Below are positions 36,301 through 49,166 of a DNA stretch of 64,000 bases, one piece after another; within the stretch, counting starts at the first letter, position 1, and every line of letters starts with the position of its first letter. The stretch comes from Triops longicaudatus (Eukaryota > Arthropoda > Branchiopoda > Notostraca > Triopsidae). The stretch is from assembly GCA_022885665.1 (NCBI GenBank), contig JAGQDJ010000054.1, forward strand, positions 1 through 64,000. The letters run 5' to 3'. A model generated the notes under the pieces. It searched no databases. It was given only the letters and a program-made list of their open reading frames with translations, and had not been told where the DNA came from. The position numbers were made by a program, and so were the translations under genes.

Positions 36301-39300
36301 AAGTGTAGAACTTATCACAAAAACTACGATACCATCGCCGGAGTGCTACCTTTTTCTCTAAAAGCGGTTGCAAAACACGAGTAGTGATTTGGTTGCACGC
36401 GAATGCTGTACGATAAAATGAGAATTTCCACAAACCTGCGATTTATAAGCTTCGCTGTCAAGTTCTGCAGCAATTTTCAAAAAGTCCCTGTCTTGCACTC
36501 ACGGTCTACCTCAACGCGGCGCTCTCAAGTTCCAGCTCAAAAGCATTTTCCTTAAAATATGACAACGACACCATACAAGCTCTAAGTTCCTTTTGCCGGT
36601 AAGCCTACTTTATTCATTCCATCCGAAATAAAGCATAAAAGGGAAGTAAAAAAAATTGATCAGAATAAGTAATAGCGTGAAACTATTGATTTTTTTTGAC
36701 ACGGTTAAAAATAATATATAGTTTTTATTTCACAGCGATATTTAGCCCTTTGTAAAACTGAACCATAAAAAGGGACAAGATGCTTTGGCTAGAAGCAATA
36801 TTTGAGATTACCTGCTGTCTGAAGCTCTGTTTCTTTACTCCGAAGGGAATCAATCCCAAAGTTGCTTTACTATTACCAAGCAAAGCGAGCGCTAGGCCTA
36901 CAAAACTTGAGAACTTTTGATTACCTTGCACAATACGGTCTTCGGAATCAAATTACTGGGTACTATTGTCTCAACCCTTGATTGGTGGCAGCTTGCAGCT
37001 CGTGGGTACGCGAGTGTTGATAGCTCTTTGATGCCAACGCAAAGGAAGCTATTGTTGTTCCGGGACAGCAATAAATAAAATCCTTCCCAAGTTTTCTTCC
37101 CACAAAAACTTTCCCGTTGATTAGATTTTAACTCAGCTCTGCGTCTCTTGCACCAAAGCTTTTCGCAGTAATACTTTACTTTGCCTTCCTACTAATGAGT
37201 ACAATTAAAACCTTGCTGAAAGGAACAGTTTGTTGCTTGCTTAACAACCCGCAACGGCCCAAGAAATTAAAGCGCTGGGACCAAACGTTCCTTGCCCCCT
37301 CAGGGCCATTTCTGCAGCAGCCTAACGGCAAGTGCTGGTTCAGAAAAATTTTCGCTGTGCTCTCGTACTCCGCAATTCCACTCTTGGGTACTTTTAATAG
37401 AAGCACCTAAAAACGTTTCTTCACCCAAACTTTTCTTCTTCCCTTCCCCATAGGACCAACTTTATTTTTTACTTGTGTGCTGCTGCATTATCCGCTTATT
37501 TTTGCAGGAAGCTCTTCCATGCTGGTGAGAAAGTCATTACTGCTCAACTAGAAATGTTATTATTTTCCTATCTAATAGCAGGAAGAAATTTGAATCGCCT
37601 TTTCGAAGAAACGCGCAGAAATGTCACATGACCTACAAACGTAATAATGAAAGGATTTGTCATAACAAAAATATAAATCTGATTGTCAAGAGAAACTGAA
37701 GCATATTTCTACCGTGCCCCTTCTCTTGCTCGTCTACCCTTCCAAATGATATTTCTGCCAATTACGCTTATTTTCGCTCCTGCACAGGAACCTTCCCAAT
37801 ACTTCACTGTCAAACGCGGTCTTAACATAACGACAAATTTGTTCCTAACCTTTCCAATCGCCGTAGAAAAAAAAAGCCGACGTTGCTCTATTCGCAACTT
37901 TTCCAAGCGTGTCCCGGAATTGCTGCAGAAGCTCTTGTAACACCCCAAGGCCACACTACGCGGATCAATTCCTGTCATTTGACAAGACAAGACTCGTCTT
38001 AATTACAGTTCACTCTCCATTTGAGTGCTGCAAACAAGACTTCTCCATTATACCACGTTAACACAGCATTCAGTTTGTGAATTCTGGTCATAGTACGTTC
38101 GAAAAGAGAAGATAAAATCTCGCCTTATCCTTCCGATAGAAACACAAGACACCAAAACCCTGTCTTACCATCACTGTCAGTCCATGAAACTCACCGTAAA
38201 CTCTATTGCAACACGAAATAATGTAGTCCCGAATACGCTTGTTTTGTTTTCGAACATCAGGGTGAATTTAACTATGTAAAATTGTGTGTTAAATGAACAA
38301 TCTGAAATAAGTAAATTAAGCAAAATTAATAATTTGAAATTCGATTTGGAACCCTAACATAGGGCTAAAATAAATAATATTAAATATTTTTTATTATCTA
38401 TTGTTTATAAGCTAGAACTCTTTTAAGTTAACTAATGCACAATAGACCTCACAGAAATAAGTATTTTTGTTTGCAAGTTCACTGCACGCGTCCATATCGT
38501 CAACCCACTGTAAGCTAAGCATACGTGTATATTAAAACGCAGGCTCTGTGGTATCCAAAAAATTCATAACACCCCTTATTTGGTGAGCTGTTCGTTTTTG
38601 AAGACATCGATTACTTCGTCCGAGTTTCGAAGCTCTATCGTCCATCACTTGGAAAGTGCACAACGACGAAAGAAGATGAGTAGTTATTGCCAGCGTTTGG
38701 GAACAGCGTGATCCTGTTGCTCAATATATGCTCTAAGCTTTAACCCATTTTCCAATAATCGAGCCGGCTGCTCCTCTGCTGAAGAGCGTGAAAAAGGGGT
38801 ACGAAGAGGGGTGTGTAGCAATACAAAAGAAAAAGCTTCTCTAACCCTGGGGGGAAACTTGGTTCCATAACTCAATGGAAACGAGAAAATATGCTTACAG
38901 TGTCACGCTCAGCATAGGAATCGTAATTGCCCTCTATCAATCTTACCATCGAGCTGTAATAAACCCAGTATTCAAGAAGCTCTTTTCCTTTTTACACTTC
39001 TTTGCGAACTGGTACCCCCATCTTTTATTAACCTCTCAGGGAAATTATATATTCCCTGACAAGCTACGTTCTCTGTGACCTAAAAAGAAAATGTTTCTCT
39101 TATTTTTTAAAAGCGTTTTTGCTAAGTTTTGTCAAACATTTTGTTTTTCGAACAAGGAAGAGGCCTAAAAGACACAAAATATGCAAATAATGTTTAGGAT
39201 GAAAGAGCGGGTGATTAGTGCGCCTCGGTGGAAACGGAAGCAACAATGCAATGTTTAAAAGTCTCTCATTTATTTATTTTACTTTTGACGAGCGAACCAA

Positions 39301-42300
39301 AACTGGTGAAGCAGCTGCATTTTCTCCAGATTGTACTGTATTCCAGCAATTCTGTCATATGCTGCGAAGGCTATAAATTGCCACAACGAGCCTTCTTTAT
39401 TTTATTGTGGGGGAAAAAAACTACAGAAAGGTAAATTTTAGTAAGTGCGCTTGGCGTTTACTTTCAGTACAGTTTAGGATGGGTTCAACGAGAACGATAT
39501 AAAGAAACACTTATTGCGTGTTGAGGCTTCTTTTTATCTACCTTCACTAAGAGTGACAAGCGAAAGCTAAGGTTGCCACAAATTTCGTCCCACAAAACAG
39601 TTGGGACACTTTAACAAAAGCTTGAAAGTAAACTTTGGAGCTTGCAACGTGGTGAAGTCTTTATACAAGTCCGGTTATTTCACTAATTGCTACACGAAAT
39701 GGAATTTAACACACCCAAAGCCAGCTATTTCTTTTGAACTACTGAGTATTTACGTAAGAACCTCTTTTGCGAAAAACATCTGATAAATCTGGCACAAGAA
39801 ACTTTGTATTAAAAGACGACCACCACTTGTAAGGGCCTTATCATCATTACCTTCGTAGTACAGTACTATCTCTTGTAGTTAAAATTACTACAATTTACTT
39901 GTGACCGAGGAAGTGAGAGTGACATTTGTTGATTAATTTAGATAAAAAGCCCCGAATATCTTCAGTAAGATCGCTCGTGTTATTCATATTATTATGTCTG
40001 GGTAAATTTTTAATTCGTTATCAGCTCGAAAAAGATGAAAGCATTCAGATCCGTTAATGTCCACATTTTGATATCTTGTGGCTTTTATACGCAATAACCT
40101 ACTACGTCATCCGCAGTTACCGACAAGCACATTGCTTTACGAATTCAAACACTAGTCCCGTTCCGCGTAATTCAGCTTGTAAGTCTCCACAGAGTAGTCC
40201 CATTGGCTCCAGGGAAATCTCCTAAATGAATCGTAGCTGACACTGTCACTTACGTAAAGTGCACTGAAAAAAATTGTTTGATTACCATTATTGCACAGTT
40301 CAGCATTTCATTTATGTTGTCCAGACATACACGATGTGGTTATCGAGTATGATTACGGTTACCCTTTCAAGCTTTCTTTTCTTTTATTGCAATTCTTTCA
40401 TGTCGTTTGGGACTTCCGGTACAGCCGTTGACATAAAATTGTGCCTAAGTAACGAAATTGTTGGCGACTTTTCCTATTCTTTCGTCTTTCTTTGTGTTTC
40501 TGTGAGGGTTTTCACAGAAAAGAGCACTTCCATCACTCTAGTGCTGTCTATGTGAAAAAATCAGGTTTGTTTTAAACATAAAGCCTTGAATGGATGCTTG
40601 TGGATTTTATTTATCGACACATCTAACACCACTACTTTTTGCCTCACGTTTCCTTCGTGATTTCCCTTTAAAGATCACGGTGTATCTCGTTTCCATTATA
40701 ACAAACACAAAAGAAGGAAGAAGAAGTATCTGCCCGTGTAGCTAATTTATCACACTGGGTGCCAAAAAAAGCTATGGTATTATCGATTGCAAGTCAAAAG
40801 AATTCAACGTAGGAAGCTAATTCCTGAATTAGCCTGATCCTTTTACCATTCCAAATTCGGGAAAACTAGTTTAGTAGAACACTGACGAATAAGTAAAAAA
40901 TACATAGACCAAAAATCTACGTTTACACTGCATTTGGAGCACACAAATAAACAATAAAAATTATATATCAGAAGCAAAGGAATGAAGTGTTCAAGCTTAT
41001 CTTTCAGATTACTAAAGTTTGCAATGAATATACTTACCAAACATGTTTGACGAGTCTCTGCACTGGGGATCCGTTTGCATGCATGTCAACTCTTTGGTGT
41101 CTGAGCACAACGCACAGCTTCGTTTGAATTTTTTTATTTGTGTGGAAGGAAGTGGAAAATGCTGCAACAATTCCAACCACACAGCCACATTACACTTGGC
41201 TTTACGAGGCTAGACTTAAGAAAAACAGAAAAGCGCCCACTGCGTTGATAGAGGGCTTTTTCTTGTACAGATTTTTTTTTTCTTTCCAGTGAGCGTGGTA
41301 AAGTGAAACTGAGCAAGAAAATTGTGGCTGCTCAAGACTGTCTGTAATTCAGGGTGCTGCAACTCCCTATAGGCTAACTGAGGTTGCACCATGTTGACGC
41401 TATTTACAAAAGATTTCTCAATGCTAGTCAGGTCCAGTCTCAGGCAATCAACATCTCCACAGTTGCTGACCAGCTAAACATTTTAAGGAATGACTTTTAA
41501 AGAACGTTTAATGAAAGGCAAACTTTTGCGTGAGATAGCAACGAAATAAAAAGGGAAAAGAAATACGAATTCTATATCGGTTGCTAACTGTTCTGGACCA
41601 CAAAGTGTAACACTTTATCACTTGAAAGAAGTACACGAGGAATTTAGCTCCAGCTTCGTCGCCACATTAGCTCGTTAGTTTGGAAAAAAAACAAAAGCAA
41701 TGGACGCCAAACTGCAAGCACAACTAAATGCATCTAACCGTTAAAACGCGCTTAACCGGAACCACGTGGCAAGTTACAGCCAATTTAACTTACTGACGCG
41801 ACATCTGTTGTCACAACATGAGCTTAAAAGGAGTCAAACCACACAGCATTGTCCTGAAAGACATTTAGGAGGAACTGATAGCGTTACTTCTTTTTACCTT
41901 ATTACAAACATTTCAGTACATATGCATAGGTAGCGGCACATTATGGAAACAATATTATTTTGCACCATACGAAGGATTTCATTACCAAGCCTGCATTGCA
42001 GAGGCAACTAAGGGTTATCTACTTATGGATTGAAACTACGGCCACAAGCATGGGATCTTCGTGCACTATCGCTGGGTGGCAAATTATCTTTGTGTAGCTA
42101 GATGCCAAAAGACAGAAGCCAGAGAGAAAGACCATGGAAGCCAAGACACGGAACTCAGTCTGTGTTTTCCTTGCGATAGAGTTCATCAACATGTCGATGA
42201 TGAATGTGTGATAATGAAGAGCCCTTTGAAGCTAGTTTGCATCATTAAACAAACACGACTGCTCCCTCTTACCCTCAGAACAACAAACGTGCAACTTACC

Positions 42301-44864
42301 CTGCTTGCATTTCGGTACGAAATTGATACTAAATCCCACCTCCTCCCTCGTCTCCCTTGTAAGTACGTCGCTTTTTCAAATTCTGTAAAACTTAACGGAC
42401 TTCATTCCTCACAGCAATGCAATCAAATTTTCGCTGCCGCAAAGAAGTAATGAATGTAATTTATATACTAGCTTTCCGCACATGATGATCATTACTGCAG
42501 TATCCATCTACATGGGGTGATGAACTGCACAGTAAATTATCCGGCTACAATTTCTTCCTGATCTTACTGCTCTGGCCTGTCATACTTTAAAATTAACGAC
42601 CTTTCTGATAATTACAGCCTCCAGTTCTACGAGTAAAGACTAAACCCACAAGTTGTGATTAAAGGAAACACACTCATTCCAAGTACCGGCAAAAGAAGTC
42701 TTAACATGCAAGCCTGGAATGTATCTTGAAACTTCTTGTGGAAACCGGAGAAGAATTATCGGCAAACACAATTGGGGTTTCCGGAACCACTCAGGGTAAA
42801 GATTTTGTCATCAACGAGCCTAATAAGTGAAGCTAGAAGTGAAGGGTGCCACGTCGAAGGATAGGAGGCGTCGAGTTACCTCAACGTAAGAGAACAGCTA
42901 TTGCGATAGACGTCGATGACAAATGAGACAAACCCATCCCCCGTCCTCATCCATCCAGATTCTCAGGTTACGGACAGAAATGTTCTCACAATACATCTTC
43001 TTCACCGAGGTTCAGCCTTTTTTCTTCGCTTACGTCGTAGCTTTAAAAAAAATGCTGCCAGTACCCGCCTATTCGAAATAACAAAGCCGTCGTTCCCCTG
43101 GGGAGGAATCTGGTGTCACTTCCACATCTTCTTATCATGTTAGAAAATCAAAGTCCACCATTCCCGCCCCGCCCCCCGACTCGCTTTCGAGTATTCGCTC
43201 AAAATGCTGCGTTTACCAAGGGTAGTGTAGCAATACCCCAGACCATGCGATGCAATTGTACGTCCCTGTAACCTATGCGAGTGCTCCCTACCAGCCTTAT
43301 GGCAAATGATTATGTAAATCTTGACTCGCAAGCTAGAGAAGATTTTGACGGAAGATTTCGCGACGGGTACACATCCGCCACTGCGAGGTTTCAATAAACA
43401 TGTAAAGAAAAGAGAAGCGATTTTGCCATTCTTTCCTCACTCACTGCTGCACAAATCCTAAATCGCACTGCAGAAGAGATGGAAAGACGACCCAAGGGTT
43501 AAGTTGCCTTTGATGTGATGTGACCCTTGTGCCCTTTCTTCTGAATAATGCACTGCTGGCCTTTGTGTCAAATGATCTATTTCTCTCAGGCAGAAATTTC
43601 CATTCCCAGCACGGTTTTTCTTGTCCATTAGAAGTACACTATCCTTTTTAAACTAGTATTGGCCATACGGAGCCGCTCAGTGCCCAGTATCAAAAAAGAG
43701 GGAGTCAAGTCGCTAACGTACCGGAGCGAACAGAGCTGCAGAAATAAAAAAATTCTGTCCTTCCCAAACCTCTGAGGATATTAGGAAAGAAGGTCTAGGA
43801 AAACGTAGTGATACACACAAATTTTCAGACAGTCGAAAAGAAGTGAGCAAGACCTGGATCTCGCGAGATTGCTGTGACGTACTCCCTCCTCCGATGACTG
43901 CCCAGTCGTCAGTTCTGCCTAAGACATTGTCGGGTGCAGACCTATCTTTGCTTAGTACGCTTGAAAGTGTCTTAATACAGCTTCGTAAGCAGTAGAGCTA
44001 TTCACACGCTTTTCTAAAAAGTTTTTAAAAAAATTCAACCCAGGAGAAAAAGTGTGGCTATGGCTGTTCTATTACTGCGGAGTGTAAGGCTGTGTGAGAG
44101 CTTTGTAGTCAGCCGGTTCTTGTCTTCAGGTTTTTTAAGCTAATTTACATACGTTACATCGAGAACACAATTACGTTAAACGAAAACAGTCGCGAGAAAA
44201 GACAAAAGAAGCCAACAGCATATCTCTTGCCTTCCACCATCTCCCGAAGATGAAGTCCGCCGCTACACTTGCAAGCTGAGATGGTTTCATTCCTTTGACC
44301 ATTTTAGTTGTCGCTTTTCCATGACCTCTCAGAAATTGTTGGGAAGGGATTTGAGGTTTCAAAAAAAGACTGAAAACGTGGAGTTTCTCTTTCTTTTGCA
44401 GTGAGTTCTCGGGGGAATTCGTCGGCGGAAAGTGCAGTTTGTTGTGTTGAATGCTCCAGTTCTATGTAAAACTTAGTTCTGGAGTTTATTCGGTGTGAAA
44501 GTCAATAAAAATTCCCTATTCAAGGTGTCATTTGTCACAAGTTGAAGCTTTAAAAAATACGAAAATCTGAGATACTTTGTTATTTCTAAAGGCACACCCA
44601 ACTTGGAGATTCACTGCTTCAAAAATGTACTGGACTAATATCTCTTCAAGTACAACTTGAAGTACAGGATGTTCCTCTGTTGCTGAAGTAAGTGTCGCTG
44701 GAACCGTGAAATATATAACGGCTAATAGAAACAACTAGTGAAAAGGAAAGGGCCATAAGACTTGGTGTGCAACGCTCATTTTTTTCTTATGTCGAGAACA
44801 ATTCTTCATCGGTTCATTTGCTCGGTGACATACCGCCGCCGGTTGGACTGCAGCAGCGAACAGA
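33369..44864. other. 11.5-kb gene-free region between LARS and dpr
   Basis: I read both strands for conserved protein words and found none. Open frames such as 42061-42450 (129 codons, plus) and 38684-38875 (minus) look like chance. No tRNA-like cloverleaf was noticed. The first few hundred bases hold the LARS promoter, and the last few hundred hold the dpr promoter. The rest may be dpr regulatory DNA or unannotated non-coding transcription. Confidence 0.5.
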
Positions 44865-47800
44865 ATGCACCACTCCCTCTACCGCTGTGAAATGATGTTG
44901 ATAGTCCTAGTACATGTCGTGTTAGTGGTCTGTCTTCAAGAAGCTCATCTTCAGAGGGCTCATTCTTTCCTCTCTGCGTCGCCGTTCCTAGCGTCTAAGT
45001 CAAGCACCACTATGGGTACGTTTTATTATTCCTTTACGTTATATTGTTTTGGACTCAATCCTCTTTCCGTAGGTTTAGTTTCGTTTCTGCGAAATTAAAA
45101 TGCGGAAGAGATCTCAGAACGTGCGGAAATATTCTTAATGAAGTCATTCATCATGTTCTGGTTGGCGCAAGAAAAATCTACTGGAATCTGTTCGAAATAG
45201 TAATGAAAGAAATACTCGTAGATTGCGGCTGAAACTGAAGCGAGCCACGAGAATTTATCTCTGCTGCTGAAATACTCATACAAACAACTAAGTCTTTGTA
45301 TGCCATTTTGTATTTTAGTGGTGTATGCAGTAGTTTACTTTGCTGTTCTGCGACGATGAGACCATTTTAGCTTAATAAGGTCATTTATTTCAGCTCTGAC
45401 TTTGAAGTTTATGCTTCTGGTACTGAGCAATTTATAGATTTAGGGCAACTCCCCAATGATGTTTGCATGAAAATGCTCACTGGAGGAGTTTCCTTAGGGA
45501 ACACTTTTACTAAGGAAGCAATCTCAACGTATGCTTGGAGAATTGGCTTTCCTACGTTGAATTAATACGTCTAGCAGAAAGAGAGAAAAAAATGTTTTTG
45601 TCCGGACAGATGAACATGAAATCTAATGACAAGATATGTTAATAATGGATCGCCGGTGTGTGTTCCGAAAGCAATCTCAATGGGAGATAAATAAAAAATA
45701 GAGAGATAAACAGATGCTAGAACTCCCGTAGAAGTCTTCAATCATACTAAGTGCCCTCGTAATTCACAAGTCTGTATTAATTCAAATAGTAGGTATTACT
45801 TCCACATTGCAAAGGAAAGAAAGTTATCAAACTCACAAGGATTGCGTAAGCCGATCAGTTTACTTGAACGAGTTAAGTTTGGAGACAAAAAATATTCAGA
45901 CCTACAAAAATTATGTCCGCTTCTTGAACACATTCTTCTAAGTTATTAACCATTTTAAACACTTTATGCTATAACTATCTCTTCAATTTATTGTAAATCA
46001 ACGTACAGTAAAACCACGTTGCACGGACATGCAAGGGGCGGACAATATGCCCGTGATATCCGATTGTAAGCAATGTGACGTTTATCAAGGATTTGGTTCG
46101 GGGGGGGGGGGGGACGACGACTTTTGAGGGGTGTTACAATATGTAATATTTGTGGATATTTTGCGTTTCATTGCCTTCCCCATTATAAGGAAAACAATAA
46201 CTTTGTTTCACTAAATTAGAAAGCATAAATTAACAGTAACCTATATTTATTATATTCTATTGGAAAGTAACAGCAGGACTTCAGCAATGTTCATGTAAAG
46301 AACGTATAATATAGATATGACAGAACGAAGATTTCTCGACAATGCCGTAGGCAAATACATTTTCTCATTGGTCTTCTCTGGTCTGTTAAGCTTATCCTAT
46401 TCTTAAAGTTCCCGACAATTAAATCTCTCACAAAAGGGTATTTTCGAACGTATTTTTTAGATAATCTCAGCGTCAATTCAGATTATGATAACGAATGGGA
46501 ACTAACTATTGTGTACAATATCGATTTTAATATTTAACAGTATTTCTTGCAGAAAAATGTTACATAATTCTATAAATTGTATTAGTACATTAAAAGTAAT
46601 GCGTATACATTTATTAAAAGAACTTTCATGTTATTGCTTATGGTGGGCCATTCCGAGTTTTTCATGACTTGAGCTAAACAGGTTTTGACTTGCGTCATTC
46701 TGCCGTATTATAGCGTCTTTCATACTTTCTCATAATCTTTTTGCTCGTTCTTGATTCCTAGGTCATAAAAACGCATCCAAGGTTGTGCTGCCCGTGCTGC
46801 ACGGTTTATACCAAGGCGATTTAGAAGAAGACGACAATCACTATCACGGAGCTAGCCATGGCCCGGTTTTTCTGCAAACTTCCCTCGAGTCCTACGTGTC
46901 AGGCTACGTGGGTACTACCGTGTTTTTACCCTGCACGGTAGATAATTTGGGACACAAGCTCGTAAGTTTCCTAAACTAGCCAAATGCCGTCAAGTCAATC
47001 ACGCCCTCGGTCGCCATCATACCGCCTTTTCTCCTTTAAGCTTTTTGTTTTCGTTTCCTTCGCTTGGACAATTGCTAGTAATGAATGTCCATGAAAGAAA
47101 TTTCGGATTGCTTTAAACCCGTGCCGGCTTCGTGCCTTCTCTTGGCAAATATTGTTAGAAATCCCTGTTACTTATTTTTGAAACACGTTTCGCACTGTTT
47201 TCAAAGGAGAACAAGAACGCGGTCAGGTAATAGGATAAAACTCAGAAATTAAGTACCATTGTAATCATATTATGTTAGCATACCCATCGTGGGTCAATCG
47301 CAGTTGTACTAGTAACTTATTTACCACCAGCCTTTATGAAAACGTTTACACTCCTTTTGCAACTATTGGAACCTCACTTTTATACCTTACAGGGAATAAC
47401 GGGTACCATTTTGAAACTTCCAATTCAATGAAATGGCTTTTATCTAGGTTCATACATTCAGAAAAATTTATTAGATTGCTTGAGACGCCTTAACTCTGTT
47501 CTTCATGCTTTCAAATTAGTTTATCTCCCACTAGGTGTCATGGCTCAAGAAATGTAAAGACAGCTTGCATTTGTTAACTTTGGGACACTCTTCTTATACA
47601 AGTGATACAAGAATCAGTTTGGACTTCGTCTACCCTAATCAATGGAGACTTCGCGTCAATCTATTAAGCTTCAACGACTCAGGAGTCTACATATGCCACG
47701 TGGCAACAGAACCGCCATCCACAACGGAAGTCCGGCTCAACGTTTCAGGTAATAAAAAATAAAACTTTTTTTTCTTTAAATTCCACAAATACTGAATCTT

Positions 47801-49130
47801 TTTCACACATCTTCTCCTTTCACCTCCACTCGTTCTATTTTCACCTCCATTTTATTTTCACCTTCTCTTCTCAATGTGGACAATCGAATTTTCGTGCAAA
47901 CATACATGGCTTTGCCAACAGACGAATGTAAGTTATTCCTTCTTAAAAACTAAGAGACCATTTTTATGACAACAATTTCTGAAACTTTATTCGAATCGCC
48001 TTAGTCAGTTCCAGATCCGGTGGTGAGTTTGGTAGATGCTAAAAACAATTTGTCGGAAGATCAATACTACACAACCGGAAGTGCCGTTGAGTTGAAATGT
48101 TACGTAAATCAAACTTACAATCGACCTTTACGGATAACATGGTTTTTGGGCGCCAAATCGCTCCACTTCGACTCTCGACGAGGCGGATATAGGTAAAGCT
48201 AGTCTTCACATCCGTTTTACAATTTATTTTCGTACAAAGACTCACTTCGTTTTTTTTTTTTTTTTTTTTTTTGTCTGTAGCCAATTCTAACATTAATATT
48301 ATCTCCTAATGACGCGCGTACTCGCACTTCTGTAGACCATTTATTATGATCATCATGTTAGAATCAAATCTCGTTATAACGAACCGCATGGGGAACAGCA
48401 AAACTTTCCGAAGCTTCTTTTATCGGCAACTTTTTGAAAGAGTTGAAATATATTCTTGTTTCACATTCATTAATTATCTATGTAATTTTGCAATTCTACT
48501 GTTCGGATCTAAGATTTTTTCGATCCGGAACTCAACCTTTATGATTTCGCACGTTTCGTTTAGATCTGATCAACGGAGGTTGCGAATGCTCGGAAAGGAT
48601 CTAGAAACATTTAAAAACAAATGCTATTGAGCTCTACTACAAAAGCATACAGTCTGTTGTATTAGGAACGGTGCACTTTAACGATTTCATGCTGCTTTAG
48701 ATTGACGTAACGCTAATACTATTTCACTTAAGCTCTTCTTTTGTATCTAATTTTCGTCCCTTTTATCTCCTTATGTAGCATAAGAACGCAGTTTAACGAG
48801 TCAGATGCATTTAGCGTGCTAAATGTGGCAAAACTGACAGCTAGCGATTCGGGAATTTACAAGTGTTCTGTGGATGATTACGTAACGGCAAATATAACCG
48901 TCCATGTTTTAAACGGTAAGCTTTTTTTCATCTTACGGTTCTAACCAAAGAGTTTGGAATATTCGATGTTTCTTTCTTTTTATGAAATTACAGAAGAAAA
49001 CCCAGCCGCTATGCAGCATCCTACTTTAACGGCGTCTTCACAATCATCTCGTACTGACACCCAATATCTTGTCTTTTCTGTGACGATTGCTATTGTATTG
49101 CTTCACATATTCCAGTGCCCTTGTACTTGA
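44865..49130 (+). CDS. dpr-like two-Ig cell-surface protein (GPI type)
   Basis: Dpr proteins pair with DIP partners to specify neuronal contacts. Six exons (44865-45015, 46762-46961, 47535-47748, 48009-48192, 48779-48915, 48994-49130) give 340 residues. Exon 1 encodes a signal peptide (MMLIVLVHVVLVVCL). Ig1 has VFLPC and VSWLKK, then the dpr hallmarks LLTLG and YTSDTR, and GVYICHVATEP. Ig2 has VELKCYVNQ, ITWFLG, RRGGYS and GIYKCSV. The end of Ig2, HVLNEENPAAMQH, is the diagnostic dpr tail. A final hydrophobic segment (YLVFSVTIAIVLLHIFQ) with no cytoplasmic tail suggests a GPI anchor. Ig1 carries an extra cysteine in KKCKDS. Sequons such as NQT and NIT are present. The family is secure; which dpr member is not. 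Candidate poly(A) signal at 49161. Confidence 0.93.
46004..46063 (+). mobile_element. Candidate pogo/Tigger-like transposon end
   Basis: TACAGTAAAACCACGTTGCA, followed by CGGACATGCAAGGGGCGGACA and a partly complementary GCCCGTGATATCCG, resembles the terminal inverted repeat region of pogo/Tigger elements. The matching opposite end was not found. A second related word (AATCTCGTTATAACGAACC) occurs at about 48366-48384 in intron 4. Confidence 0.35.
46100..46113 (+). repeat. Poly-G tract (14 G)
   Basis: Fourteen consecutive G lie in dpr intron 1. The length is likely to vary or be miscounted. Confidence 0.8.
47932..47937 (+). other. Candidate 6-nt cassette microexon in dpr
   Basis: In the intron between Ig1 and Ig2, TTTGCCAACAG, then ACGAAT, then GTAAGTT gives good 3' and 5' splice sites around six bases. 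Inclusion keeps frame and changes the Ig1-Ig2 linker from Ser-Val-Pro to Ser-Asp-Glu-Phe-Pro. Skipping gives the family-typical linker, so skipping is taken as the default. There is no expression evidence. Confidence 0.3.
48193..48778 (+). other. dpr intron 4 with long poly-T
   Basis: This 586-bp intron splits Ig2. A run of 23 T (48250-48272) precedes TGTCTGTAG, an acceptor-like site that is not compatible with the reading frame. No coding content was seen. Confidence 0.6.
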
Positions 49131-49160
49131 GACGTCTTGTTAAACCTTCCTTATCTCAAT

Positions 49161-49166
49161 AATAAA
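49161..49166 (+). terminator. Candidate dpr poly(A) signal
   Basis: AATAAA lies 31 bases after the dpr stop codon, followed by a T-rich stretch around 49190-49205. A very short 3' UTR is implied. Confidence 0.6.

Larger units (their letters stand above)
45016..46761 (+). other. dpr intron 1
   Basis: This 1.75-kb intron separates the signal-peptide exon from Ig1. It holds the pogo/Tigger-like terminus and the poly-G tract listed separately. Otherwise no feature is recognised. Confidence 0.6.

Noticed and set aside
38684..38875. Minus-strand frame with protein-like flavour near its C-terminus
   Set aside because: Only 63 codons, with no family resemblance I could name and no adjacent exons.
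42061..42450. 129-codon plus-strand open frame in the LARS-dpr gap
   Set aside because: No conserved words, domain or splice partners. Probably fortuitous.
48273..48281. Strong-looking acceptor after 23 T in dpr intron 4
   Set aside because: Using it gives a stop three codons later in the required phase. The acceptor at 48776-48778 restores the Ig2 domain exactly.
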